A DNA stretch of 64,000 nt from Cryptomeria japonica (GCF_030272615.1 NC_081407.1:263426574-263490573); one strand, 5' to 3'; counted from the stretch's first letter, positions 38,416 through 50,217 are shown. The notes: generated from the letters alone by a model not told the origin. Program-made: numbers and translations.

Positions 38416-38427
38416 TGGTATCAGAGC
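38416..38427 (+). promoter_or_regulatory. Element D primer binding site
   Basis: TGGTATCAGAGC, initiator Met tRNA type, two bases after the 5' LTR. Confidence 0.93.
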
Positions 38428-38464
38428 GAGGTTTTCTGTAAATTGGCAGGACTTTCAGATTTGA

Positions 38465-41400
38465 GTGGGAGCAATGGAGGATTCCAAATTCAAGGTCGAA
38501 AAGTTTAACACCCAGAATTATCAGTTATGGAAAATGCAGATGGAGGATTACCTGTATCAAAAGGATTTGTGGCGGCCATTGGAAGGAAAGGCAAAGAAAC
38601 CGACCACAATATCAGATGAAGAGTGGGACATTTTAGATAGAAAGGCTTTGGGATCCATTCGATTGTGCCTTGCGTCGTCTGTAGCATTCAATATAACAGA
38701 AGCAAAAACGACTGTAGATTTGATGGCAACATTGGCTAAGTTGTATGAGAAACCCTTGGCTTCAAATAAGGTATTTCTCATGAAGCGTTTGTTTAATTTG
38801 AAAATGAGTGAGGGAGGATCTATAGCGGAGCACTTAAATGAATTTAATACAATTACCAGTCAATTGTCTTCGGTAAAAATTACCTTTGCAGAAGAGGTTA
38901 GGGCTCTCTTGATTTTATGTTCTTTGCCAAAAAGCTGGAATAGCTTGGTTATGGCTGTAAGTAACTCTGTCTCTGGTAAAAATACTTTGGTATTTGATGA
39001 TATTGTTGGTGTTATCCTAAGCGAGGAAATGCGAAGGAAAAGTACAAGTGAGACTTCAACATCATCGGGTAGTGTTTTGAATGTGGAGAACAGAGGAAGA
39101 TCAAAGGAAAGAGGAAAAGGCCCTGGGAATGAGAAGTCACGAGGGAAGTCAAAGAAAGGACGCTCTCAATCTAGAGGAAAGAAAGATTGCTGGTACTGCA
39201 GAAAGCCTGGTCATCTAAAGAAAGACTGTTGGTCTCGGAAAAACAAAGAAGGAGACAAAAATGAAAATGACAGTAAGGAAGCTAATATTGCAAGTAATAC
39301 TTTACAAGATGCTTTAATCTTATGTTTGGATAATGTTAATGATTCCTCGGTAATAGATTATGGGGCTTCATTTCATGCTACACCCCATAGAAAATATTTT
39401 CTAGATTATGTTCAAGGTGATTTTGGACAGGTATATTTGGGTGATGATGAGCCCTATCAAATTGTTGGAAAAGGAAAGATAAAGATCAAGTTGCAGAATG
39501 GTAATGACTGGTTTCTGCAGGAGGTAAGACATGTTCCTAATTTAAAAAGAAATTTAATTTCTGCAGGGCAACTAGGTAGTGAAGGTTGCATAGTTACCTT
39601 CTCAGACAGTATGTGGAAGGTCACTAAAGGATCATTAGTAGTAGCTAAAGGTGCAAAGGTAGGCACATTATATCTGTGTACTGGTAACACTTACTCTACC
39701 TTAGCTGCTACAGATAAAGTTACTACAGGGACAACAACAATAAATGTTGCAAGAATAGATTCGATAATGTGGCACCATAGGCTTGGGCACATGAGTGAGA
39801 AAGGGATGAAAATCCTTCACTCCAAAAATCTATTGCTAGGACTAAAGAAGATTGATTTAGAGTTTTGTGAAAACTGTGTTTATGGTAAACAGAAAAGAGT
39901 CAGATTTCTCAAGGTTGGGAAAGAGAAGAAGAGTGAGAAGTTAGAGCTTGTACATTCAGATGTATGGGGACCGGCTCAGGTATCATCTCTTGGTGGCTCT
40001 TGTTATTATGTTATTTTTATTGATGACTCAACCAGAAAAACATGGGTATATTTCCTAAAACAAAAATCAGATGTTTTTGAAACTTTTAAGAAATGGAAAG
40101 CTTTGGTTGAGAATGAGACAGGAAAAAAGTTGAAGTGTCTTAGATCAGATAATGGAGGTGAGTATTGCAGCAAAACATTTGAAGATTACTGTTCCTTAAA
40201 TGGGATTCGAAAGCAGAAGACAGTTCCGGGAACTCCACAGGAAAATGGTGTGTCAGAGAGAATGAATAGGACCATCATGGAACGTGCAAGGAGCATGAGA
40301 TTGCATGCTGGATTGCCCTTACATTTTTGGGCAGATGTTGTACATACTGCTGTCTATTTGATAAATAGAGGACCTTCAACCCCTTTGGATGGTGGTATTC
40401 CAGAGGAGGCATGGACTGGTAAAAAGGTAAATTATTCTTTTCTAAAAACTTTTGGTTGTGAAGCTTTTGTCCATGTTGATAAAGAAAACAGAACCAAGCT
40501 TGATGCTAAATCTCAGAAATGTACCTTCATTGGATATGGGATAGATGAATATGGCTATCGGTTATGGGATTTTGAAAATAAGAAAATAATTAGAAGTAGA
40601 GATGTTATATTCAATGAGAAGGTTGTGTATAAAGAACAAATGCAGGAAAAGAAGCATGAACAGGACAAACAAGAATATGTGGTGTTGGATGAGATTCCTG
40701 AAAATGAAATGCCACAGGTACCTGATGCTCAGCAACAACAGATTGTCCTACAAACTCCTGCAAGTGTTAGACGTTCTACGAGGACAAGTAGACCCCCTGA
40801 AAGATTTTCTCCTTCTTTGTATTCTATTTTATTAACGGATTCTGGTGAACCAGAAGAATATGAAGAAGCAATGCAGGTGGATGCCAAACAACAGTGGCAA
40901 CTAGGCATGAAAGAGGAGATGGACTCCTTGATGAAAAATAAGACTTGGGACTTAGTCCCTTTACCTGCAGAAAAAAGAGCCTTGCCTAACAAATGGGTTT
41001 ATCGGCTGAAGGAGGAGGAAGGAGGTCAGAAAAGATATAAGGCCAGACTTGTGGTAAAAGGTTTTGCATAGAAAAAGGGTATAGATTATGATGAAATATT
41101 TTCTCCAGTTGTAAAAATGACCTCAATTAGAACTGTACTTAGTCTTGTGGCTGCAGATGATTTACATCTTGAACAATTAGATGTCAAAACAGCTTTTCTC
41201 CATGGAGATCTGGAGGAGGAAATTTACATGTTGCAACCACGGGGATATGAGGTCAAAGGTAAGGAGAACTTGGTGTGCAGGTTGAAGAAAAGTTTGTATG
41301 GCCTAAAGCAAGCACCCCGACAATGGTATTTAAAATTTGATAGTTTCATGGCTGAACACGGTTATCATAGATGTCATTCTGATCATTGTGTATATTTTAA

Positions 41401-42397
41401 GAGATTTGATAATGGCAGTTATATTATCCTATTGCTTAATGTTGATGACATGCTTGTTGTTGGGTCTAACATGCAACATATAAATGATCTTAAATAGAAA
41501 TTAGCCAGGTCATTTGCTATGAAGGATTTGGGTGCAGCTAAGCAAATTCTCGGTATGAGGATTACACGGGACAGGAAAAATAGAACCTTGAATTTGTCCC
41601 AAAGTGAGTATATAAAGGTGTTGAAAAGATTTAACATGCAGGATGCAAAAGCAGTTAGTACACCTTTGGCTAGTCATTTCAAATTGACTAAGGAGATGTG
41701 CCCAAAGGCACAGGAAGAGGTTAATAAAATGTCTAACATCCTGTATTCATCAGCTATTGGTAGTCTGATGTATGCAATGGTATGCACAAGGCCAGATATT
41801 ACACATGCAGTGGGAGTTGTGAGCAGGTTTATGAGTAATCCGGGTATGGAACATTGGAATGCTGTAAAATGGATTCTTCGGTATTTGAAAGGAACTACTA
41901 CGAAGGCATTATGTTTCAAAGGATCTAATGCTGCTCTAAGTGGATTTGTTGACTCTGATCTGGCTGGTGATATTGATTCATGGAGGAGTACTACAGGGTA
42001 TGTTTTTACTATAGGGGGAACTGCAGTCAGTTGGATTTCTAAGCTGCAAAAGGTTGTTGCACTTTCAACCACTGAAGCTGAGTATGTTGCTGCTACAGAA
42101 GCCAGCAAAGAGATGATTTGGTTGCAATATTTTCTAAAGGAATTGGGTCAGACACAAGAGGATAGCCCATTATATACTGATAGCCAGAGTGCCATTCATC
42201 TTGCGAAGAACTCTGCTTTTCATTCAAGGACAAAGCACATTCAGCTCAGGTACCACTTCATCCGGACTGTTTTGGAGGAGAGTCAGTTACGGCTTGAGAA
42301 GATTCACACAAGTGAGAATCCTGCTGATATGTTCACAAAGGTAGTTCCACAGGAGAAGCTGATTTCTTCATCAGTTTCTGTTGGTCTTCTTGATTGA
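38465..42397 (+). pseudogene. gag-pol: Element D gag-pol polyprotein
   Basis: A single frame of about 1310 codons from ATG 38465 to the stop at 42395-42397, interrupted only by TAG at 41069 and TAG at 41495. Order: copia Gag (FKVEKFNTQNYQLWKMQMED), basic linker, knuckle CWYCRKPGHLKKDC, protease, integrase (HHRLGH, CENCVYGK, then VHSDVWGP, LRSDNGGEY, NGVSERMN: triad intact), reverse transcriptase, RNase H (STTEAEYVAATEA, YTDSQSAIHLAKN, ADMFTK). Two active sites are damaged: protease has DYG (VIDYGASFHAT) where DSG is required, and reverse transcriptase has LNVDDMLVVG where Tyr normally precedes VDD. Both stops are at sites where CAG would fit. Lineage by Gag and protease region: Tork/Tnt1-like. 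Confidence 0.93.
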
Positions 42398-42480
42398 TAA
42401 TTGTGGAATTTATACCAGTCAAGTCCTAATGTTTTATCCAGCGGATGTTGCATGTACAGTGGTGTCGTGTAGTGTCAGTT

Positions 42481-42533
42481 TCCAAGTGGGAGATTGTTCG
42501 GTGTGGAGCCTGATCAGTCTCCAAGTGGGAGAT
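42481..42533 (+). promoter_or_regulatory. Element D polypurine tract, duplicated
   Basis: CCAAGTGGGAGAT at 42521-42533 abuts the 3' LTR. The same tract occurs at 42482-42494, followed by TGTTCGGTGTGGAG, a diverged copy of the LTR start. The unit is about 39 bp. Confidence 0.8.
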
Positions 42534-43559
42534 TGTTGAAATGTGGCGACTGATCAGCAAAGTACTGTACACTCAGCACGTATCCTCGCCAGAGTCCGGG
42601 GCCGGGCTGGGCCTCGGGCAGGGGTTTGGGGGCGGCAGCCCCCGAGAAAAAAATTTTTGCCATTTTTTTTGATGAAAACCGACATTGTAATAAAACCCTA
42701 AAAAAGGCCGACTTTGTTTGTTGCCCTAAAAATGGATGTTATAAGCGGCTAGGATGCTTAAGGCATTGTAAGGTTGATGTACTGTTTTTGCTGGATAATA
42801 AGAAAGATTGGACGGCTGTGTATGGTGGACGTAACCCATTCTGGGTGAACCACGTTAAATCTCTGTGTTATCTGTGTCCTGTTTTATTTCTTTATCTTTT
42901 GTATTTAAATCTGCATATAATTGTTAGTTCATATTTGCTTCGGATAAAAAAATTTTGCCATTTTTTTTGATGAAAACTGACATTGTAATAAAACCCTAAA
43001 AAAGGCCGACTTTGTTTGTTGCCCTAAAAATGGATGTTATAAGCGGCTGGGATGCTTAAGGCATTGTAAGGTTGATGTACTGTTTTTGCTGGATAATAAG
43101 AAAGATTGGATGGCTGTGTATGGTGGACGTAACCCATTCTGGGTGAACCACGTTAAATCTTTGTGTTATCTGTGTCCTATTTTATTTCTTTATCTTTTGT
43201 ATTTAAATCTGCATATAATTGTTAGTTCATATTTGCTTCGGATAAAAAAATTTTGCCATTTTTTTTGATGAAAACCGACATTGTAATAAAACCCTAAAAA
43301 AGGCCGACTTTGTTTGTTGCCCTAAAAACGGATGTTATAAGCGGCTGGGATGCTTAAGGCATTGTAAGGTTGATGTACTGTTTTTGCTGGATAATAAGAA
43401 AGATTGGACGGCTGTGTATGGTGGACGTAACCCATTCTGGGTGAACCACGTTAAATCTCTGTGTTATCTGTGTCCTGTTTTATTTCTTTATCTTTTGTAT
43501 TTAAATCTGCATATAATTGTTAGTTCATATTTGCTTCGGATCTGCTTGAAACCCTAACA
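42534..43559 (+). repeat. Element D 3' LTR with 298-bp triplication
   Basis: 1026 bp. Three tandem units of 298 bp: 42648-42945, 42946-43243 and 43244-43541, each ending TTGCTTCGGAT; the last is followed by the normal LTR end. The 5' LTR has one such unit (about 38098-38395). The units differ by only a few bases. Confidence 0.93.
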
Positions 43560-44893
43560 TCATCATCATATATTTATAAATTTTCATTGTCCCATTGGTG
43601 AATTTCAGTTGAGCCATTATGGATACGCATTTATTGCCAGGAAAAAAAAGAACATTTCACCATTAAAATTAATGCACGGGCATTAGCTAGGTCGGACCCC
43701 AAAATGGGTTCGACTAAAAAAAAAAATCATTTTCATGCAACTGACCTTCAAAATGCCTCATGAACCTTAAACATACCTCTAAAATCAATTGGCACCATTT
43801 TTGGATCACCAAACCGTGTTTTGCAACTTTTAGGCACTTATGCCACATTTTCGCATTTAATCACGAAGACATAATTTTCAAACCCATCAAAACACCTTTC
43901 TGGACCTCGCCATCTAATAGGCATGTACTCTAATATACAAGCATGAACTCTACCAAGGTGTTTTTCAAGAAAAATCCCAAGTGAAGAGATATTAATGGTC
44001 AAAGATGACCAATTGGCTTTGTCGGCACTGCGGACCTGATGAAGTCAATGCGCAGGCAACCCATGATGCCTTTCTTAAAAATATCAAATGATCTTTGTAG
44101 ACCTTCAAATCTGATGCATAGGTACCTTGAAGTACATATCAAATCTTTGAATGCTCAGTTCAACCAAAAGGATGACTCGGTGCAAATGTTGTGCTCATGA
44201 AAATAGCCACTTTAACTGATGTAGCAATGAAAGTACGGATCACTAAAAAAGATGGCCTAAGAAACCCTTTTGAAAACCTATTAAACGGATTGGAAGGAGC
44301 TTGAAAATGGAAACATAGCTTGTCATTTATGCCAACAATATCCTGGAATAAACATTTTGTCATGACACTTACAGAGGCAACTTTTACACTTATGCAAAAC
44401 AGGGCTCTGACTAGCTGCTGCAACAGGGACTTGTCAAACCACACAAACTGCAAACGAATTGAGCTTGCTAAACTGAGCAAATGGATTTGTAAAGAATTGA
44501 AATTTAACATTCTGACTCACACTTATGCATATAATTCAATTTACTTTTAAATTCTTCATGAGGATCAAGAGGGAAAAAGATATAGGAGCTTAAAGTAAGC
44601 TACTTGGTAAAATCTGCATTTGCACCTAAAATGCACTTTCAACTCACCCCTTGAAATGGGTACTTGATAAACTGATCCAAACTATAATCTAAAATTTGTG
44701 AAACACTTCATTAGTTGAATGAAAGGTGTAGGAAATATTTCCCAAGCCTTACCCTTCGAAAATCAACTGGCTCCATTCTACCCCCTTTCTAACTAGGCCA
44801 TTGAAACTGACTCATTTTATGATCATTTGGAAATGTAGAGAAATTTTTTGAAATGGGCCTCTAAACTTGACTCAAATTTAATGAGTCCCAACA
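43560..44893 (-). repeat. Element Z 5' LTR, third segment
   Basis: Resumes after element D and aligns to 1267-2561. Ends GTCCCAACA on the plus strand, which is TGTTGGGAC as the minus-strand LTR start. No gene. Confidence 0.8.
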
Positions 44894-45860
44894 CATCCTG
44901 CTTTTCATAAATGATGTCTAAACCGGGGGCAATACTCTTAACCTATTGGTGGAAGTGGATTCTACATTACTAGTGATTCATTGAGTTCTTGATTCAACAT
45001 TGGCTGGAAATAATACCAAAAACATTCATAAAAACAAAAAAATACCAAAAAATTCAAAAACACTCACAAAAACCCAAAAAAAACATGTCAAAAATATCAA
45101 AAATCAATCAAAAACATGGAAATGTATAAGATTCTTTGTAAATACACATTGCAACAGACACCAAACAAACATTTTGAGCTACCTACATAATGATCACTTA
45201 TCAAATCAACCAATCAATCAAAACAGATACAGACAATTGTCTTAACAAGGATGCACCTTTCCTTACAAAACCAAGACATGGTAACATTTTCTTTGACAAG
45301 AAAATTCTGATTAAGCTATCAAGTACTTGGTCGGTTTGTTATTTGTTTATTCATATTAGGTTCCTATGCTACTCCGGGATATCCATAAGTGATTAGAGTA
45401 GCCGGGATGGCTCCTGGTATCTTTTTCATTGTTTACTATCTGTGAATTGTTCCAATGAAGTTCAGGGGCATGTACTAATGGTCCCTATGTGGGAAGTTCA
45501 CTAAGTTATGCAATCTTATGCAAAACCTAGTCATAGATCACTATGGCTTACTAACTACAGCATATACCTCGACCATCTGCACATGAACCAGAATGGAGGG
45601 TCACTTTTCCTTGTCTATAAATGATTTCTTACAGGTACAATGCTCCAACTTGGTTCATACTACCTTGACCAAGAATGATACTACCATGCTCGATGATGAA
45701 AATAAAGCACTGTGAATAATCCATGGAATGTCATTTCATCTCATCTGTATATATTGCATTCTGTTGCATTCCATCCATCCATACATCCATATAGATGCAT
45801 ATCATTCATACATAGTAATGACAATGGATACTCTCTTTTTTTCAATCTTCTTACATAGGA
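44894..45860. other. Flanking noncoding repeat between element Z and complex E
   Basis: No gene. 45000-45130 is an A-rich tract with repeated CAAAAA-type words. The part 45340-45500 (TGCTACTCCGGGATATCC and following) looks like retrotransposon 3' noncoding sequence, but I cannot assign it. At 45861 it joins the gag end of complex E abruptly. Confidence 0.4.
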
Positions 45861-46146
45861 ATGGCGTAAACTATTGAGGAGGCCCATCCCTTGATCTGAA
45901 AGGTTTTCGTTGTTGTTTTTGTTGCTGACCTTGTTGTTGATTATACTATGGTATTGCGGTTATTGAATAACATTGCTTGCTTGTGTCTGATTTTGTTGCA
46001 TAGCCAACATATTAGGAGCACTCAATTTCTTTATCGTGAACTTGGGTTGATTTGCATTCACTGCTCTTGCGTCAACAACTCCATCATTAGTGACATTCTT
46101 GTTTTTGTAACAAAATCTATTTTTGTCCCCTGAATTGTTTGTGTTG
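45861..46146 (-). pseudogene. gag: Complex E left gag fragment
   Basis: Reads leftward from the left primer site and matches 59358-59640 of the right copy. It shows the Asn/Gln-rich linker (QQNQTQASN, QQQ runs) and is cut at 45861 just where the right copy continues with FTPLGEPIESV. Several in-frame TAG and TAA codons. No capsid domain lies between the primer site and the Gln-rich stretch. Confidence 0.65.
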
Positions 46147-46169
46147 TCACTGTTGGGTTCACCAGAAAA

Positions 46170-47424
46170 TGTAGATCAGGAAATTGAAAATCATCAAAAC
46201 AATAGCAATTAGGACAACCACAAAACCTAAAGCCGCTATGAAAGCAATCCTAAATCCAGTCAATGAAGACATAAAGACAAGATATTCAAATCAAATGAAA
46301 TTGAAGCAAACTAATGCAGATATCTCCTTCATGTGGCTCCATTGTTCTTCTTTCACCTTCAAATTTGATGTGGATCTCACCTACAAGTGCAAAATGCAAG
46401 TGGAAAACAAGTTGTTGAAAGATGAAATTCACAGCATAAGGTTACTCAAAAATGTGATTGATTCCCCTTTTCATTGAAGAAAATCATCCAATTTATAGAA
46501 AAATTGGAGAGAGGACAAGATTAGCATGAAGAGATTTGAAAGGAAATTCAAATCAAGAATGGAAAAATTATGACAAATGTGTAACATTTTCTATGCAAGG
46601 TGTATGACAAATTATGCACAAATTATAACAAGTTGCTATGCAAGATGTATGACAAATTATGATAAGATTGAAATGCCATTCCCATGACAAAAGGGAAGAG
46701 AGAAAATAGCCTCCATGATTGCAACAAATGGAAGCCTAAACATAGGAGAAAATGAGAGAATGAAATTAGGGGAAATATTAGAAAAATTAAAGAAAATAAG
46801 AGAAATAAAAATTAGGAATTAGGAGAAAGGACCAATGTTGATAAATGAATGAGATTGGTTGACAAAAATCAATGATAAATTGACCAAGATTGACAAGGAG
46901 ATCAAAATTGATAGGTGCCAATTGATGAGGAACAATGACTAATCGATCCAAATTGACATGATTGAAAAGGACAAGGATCGATGATGAATCGATCACAAAA
47001 TGACAAGATTGACAAGGACAAGGATCGATGACGAATCGATCACAAAATGACGAGATTGACAAGTTGATAATCGCAAATAATTACTAACAAGCTAAAGATG
47101 ATTGAAAGATTGACAAGAGGACAAAACCCCAATTCTATCATCGATTAGGATTGACGATGTCCAAAATGATGATAAATGAGCATGCACCATGATGCAACAG
47201 GATAAGATCGACCAAAATCATGACTGAAGATTGCTATCGACAAGACCTAATTCGAAAGCGATAAAAATGAGGAATGCAGAAGAAGGACTCGATGCTCGCA
47301 AATGATAAAGACCAAGTGTGCAACATAGAAGAAATGTTAATGCGATGCAAGAACCCTAAAATAAGACAATGCACAAATGTTAAAGTATGACTCCACAAGC
47401 ATTGACCATTTTTAGACGTCTACG
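46170..47424 (-). repeat. Complex E left LTR
   Basis: 1255 bp; minus-strand TG...CA expected, with the first TG seen as CG (plus-strand end TCTACG instead of TCTACA). A TATA box (TATAAAT) is at 46491-46497 on the minus strand. Primer site on the outer side at 46146-46164 (TGGTGAACCCAACAGTGAC). A 47-bp tandem repeat with AAGGATCG at 46973 and 47020 lies inside. The polypurine tract (CAAAGAGGGGCAAAA) is at 47425-47439. Confidence 0.85.
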
Positions 47425-48254
47425 TTTTGCCCCTCTTTGAGACAATGCAATTCTAAGTGTTGTTTCAAAGAACAATAATGAAAATGCCCCAGACAATAAC
47501 AATGACATATGAATTCCCCCTCGAGGAATTGGCTGGAAAAATCCAGAAAAGAGGCTAAGTGATCGATAAGAATGATAGAAGATGATAGGTTCGAATGGAT
47601 CAAAAATCGAATGTCAAATGCACAAAGGACAAGTAGTGGAAGGCACAAAAGACCGCGACCATCATAAGATGGAGAGCATGCACATCCATCTAGGTACTAA
47701 CAAAGATCTATATAGGAGACAAGGAGAAGGAAAAGAGTTCATTTGCACTGGCCAAAGTGGAGGAGTTGTTGCTCAGGAAAAAGGACCCTTGCAGAGAGAT
47801 GGTGAACATTCCAATGGCTGATCACCTTGGGGAATGTGTACGCATCTACAGACAACCAAATGACATGGGAGCAACGGTATGTAGCTCAAAAACTCATATG
47901 TTCAATTTCATGAATTTTGCTTGATTATGGGACATTGCAGAGCCCATAGGGGAGGGAAAAATGTAGATCTACGCCTATGTGGGTGCATTTTGTGCTTGTG
48001 TAGTGATGTTTTGCACCTATGTAAGGTACACAGGCATAGCTTGATGCTGGACAAGCGCAAGACAGTGTGCACAATTGCAATTGTGCACTTATGACTCTAG
48101 TTTGACCGAAAGCAACACGCAGATGATCCTGAAAAGAGGGATAAGGGTAGGATAGGTCAAAAATAGATAAGAAAACCGTGATTGGTGCATGAAACAAAGA
48201 AATGCAACCCTTAGGAAAAAAAACCTAAAACTGACAAATTGTGCCCCAATTGTG
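47425..48254. other. Complex E spacer between left LTR and PMD gene
   Basis: Noncoding, about 830 bp, matched by 57257-58079 in inverse. A section at 47960-48110 has short repeats of CTATGT/CTTGTGTA and GTGCACAATTGCAATTGTGCAC, a 22-bp perfect palindrome written here as two arms GTGCACAATTG and CAATTGTGCAC. Confidence 0.6.
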
Positions 48255-50217
48255 ATGCAGAGTCGACAGTATTCATTGATCACGCAGGAGAACAAACCCA
48301 ATTGCTTCATGTTGCGATACAGACTTAGAAGTACTGACAAAGACACATTAGCAGGACTTGGATTATACTACATTATGTACATGCCTGAGATTAGGGCAAA
48401 CACAGGACTTCTCACCACATTGGCAGAGCGATGGCATTCAGAGACTTCCTCTTTCCATCTTCTGACTGGAGAGGCGACTATGACACTAGAGGATGTGTGG
48501 CGTATCCTCCACATTCTGATTCATGGGGAGATGGTGGTGTATGACCCAGTGATAGGGAGAGACTCTTTGTGCAGATTATTTGAGTGTGACGCAGATGACC
48601 TTGATATCATAGAGAGGGAGATCTGCTGGGAGACCATGGCAGCAGAGTATGATCAGCGATATGTGGTGATAGCAGTGGTTATGGCATGGCTATTAGCAGG
48701 TGATAGATGAGGACATGGATTCCCTATTGGATGGGGAAGAGTGCTAGAGTGGATGGCGACAGAGGGGACTGTATACACATGGGGACCATGTGTGCTTGCC
48801 ATGCTATATTTTTAGTTGCATCAGATAGCATATTAGAGGGTACAAACTTTGAGTTGTAGGGTCACACTTTTACAGGTTTGGGCATTTGAGCACATAGCCA
48901 TATGTCAGCCGATTGTAGAGAGACAGGTAGTACCACATTGACCATATGTGTACTACTATGGGGGAGCATTGAGACAGGGTCCATTCGGATACATATTGTA
49001 TTGGCGACATGAGCTAGACAGGTTGAGAGATTTCACATGGAGGCCATATCATGATTTGCCTGGATGGTTAGATGATGGCGATGAGCTACTGTATTGCAGA
49101 CAGGAAAGATACCTAATTGGGTGACCAATGAATCACCAGAGAGTGATTGAGATGTATCTACCAGAGAGAGTTAGACGACAGTCTAGAGAGAGGCAGGATG
49201 TATCGAGAGGGACTGCACACTTTTCCTGATCCCATAGAGAGACGAGTCAGTGGGGGAGGATGATTCAACCACACATAGCATATGCCGACTTCATACAGCT
49301 ACAGCGAAGACAGTGGGATTGGAGATCAGATGTTGTAGATATTAGGACGAGAGAGGAGTATGAGCGATGGTTTGCATGACAACGGCCAGTTCCATTGACG
49401 AATCCTGATATTCTAGTACCTAGGAGACAGGAGGACTTCCCACTCACTAGAGAGGAGGAGGATGATGATGAGGGAGAGGAGGAGGGAGATGATGAGGAGG
49501 GAGATGATGAGGACGAGGGGGATGAGGAAAAGGGGGATGAGGAGGCTAAGAAGGACGATGAGGGAGAGGAGAGTCCTAGGTGCATGTAGAGAGATGAGCC
49601 AGATCCAACAGATCATGAGTCATTGCAGGATATACCCATAGGGCAGGAGACAACTAGCATAGAGGAGATGTATATATGTAGGGCCATCATAGCGAGTCAG
49701 CATGATTACATTGCGACATTAGAGAGACAGAATGCTATCTTGAGGACAGAGCGAGATCAATGGAGAGTAGAGTAGGAGCAGTGGTCAATTGAGAGGGATA
49801 GGTATAGAGCAGAGATAGTCAGGCTGACAGTGGCTTGAGATATAGCGATAGCCCAGGCATAGCAAGTAGAGTAGAAGTGACCAAGTATGTTGGGTCGATT
49901 AGGGATGCTAGTGCGTGTGAGATGGCACAGATGTTATTAGAGGTAGGAGATGAGATGCACCATTTGAGGACTTTATATGAGAGTGCAGTTCCACCAGAGT
50001 AGAGAGCAACGTCATATCAGTCACGATCAAGGACAAAGACTAGGCCACGCTCTCGGAGGTCAGTGAGCAGCATGGGGGTGAGTGGACCTATGAGACCACC
50101 ATAGCCAAGACCAGGGACAGGAGGGGCTTCATCCTTGAGACATGGCAGGGATGAGGAGGACAGAGGGAGCACCCAGTGACAGAGGCACATGCTCCTAATG
50201 ATGGAGACATATAAAGT
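48255..50217 (+). pseudogene. Plant mobile domain (PMD) protein gene, antisense to pol
   Basis: Likely start ATG 48255 (MQSRQYSLITQENKPNCFML). One frame continues to about 49860. Residues about 20 to 330 are the PMD (aminotransferase-like) fold: AERWHSETSSFHLLTGEA, TLEDVWRILHILIHGEMVVYD, then WGPCVLAMLYF, VWAFEHIAICQP, YILYWRHELDRLRDF. An Asp/Glu block (49450-49570), a coiled coil (IATLERQNAILRTERDQW) and a basic Arg/Ser tail (YQSRSRTKTRPRSRRS) follow. In-frame stops include TGA 48708, several TAG and a TGA near 49120. PMD genes such as MAIN and MAIL1 act in the plant nucleus in gene and transposon silencing; antisense PMD reading frames are known from Tat-lineage elements between pol and the 3' LTR, which is exactly its place here. 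Confidence 0.85.

Larger units (their letters stand above)
37952..43559 (+). mobile_element. Element D: Tork/Tnt1-like Ty1/copia retrotransposon
   Basis: Target duplication TCATC at 37947-37951 and 43560-43564; the empty site is preserved at 1260-1280. LTRs 37952-38413 and 42534-43559, initiator Met primer site, one gag-pol frame and a polypurine tract. The two LTRs differ in length (462 and 1026 bp) because of internal tandem repeats, not because of truncation. It is the only plus-strand element in the nest. Confidence 0.93.
383..44893 (-). mobile_element. Element Z: host gag-only LTR retrotransposon containing four nested elements
   Basis: Two copies of one LTR flank the interval: 383-2561 (3' LTR, cut on the left) and 21080-22636 + 36484-37951 + 43565-44893 (5' LTR, split by elements C and D). 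The internal region is 2562-4109 joined to 11676-13500. It holds a primer binding site (13481-13499) and one reading frame (12739 down to 2870, interrupted by element A). Internal sequence is about 3.4 kb, shorter than the LTR of about 4.35 kb. No protease, reverse transcriptase, RNase H or integrase is present, so the element must have relied on another element's enzymes. The 5' LTR begins TGTTGGGACT (minus strand); the 3' LTR has TATTGGGACT. Right flank CATCC is the candidate target duplication; its partner lies outside the window. The layout resembles the terminal-repeat-with-gag (TR-GAG) class of non-autonomous elements. Confidence 0.8.

Noticed and set aside
42648-43541. Regular repeats considered as a CRISPR-like array or satellite
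   Set aside because: Units are directly adjacent 298-bp copies within one LTR, without spacers; plant nuclear context.
44894-45860. Possible gene between element Z and complex E
   Set aside because: Only short, compositionally biased open frames; A-rich noncoding repeat sequence.
49265-49585. Minus-strand Ser/Pro-rich open frame
   Set aside because: Antisense of the acidic block in the PMD gene.
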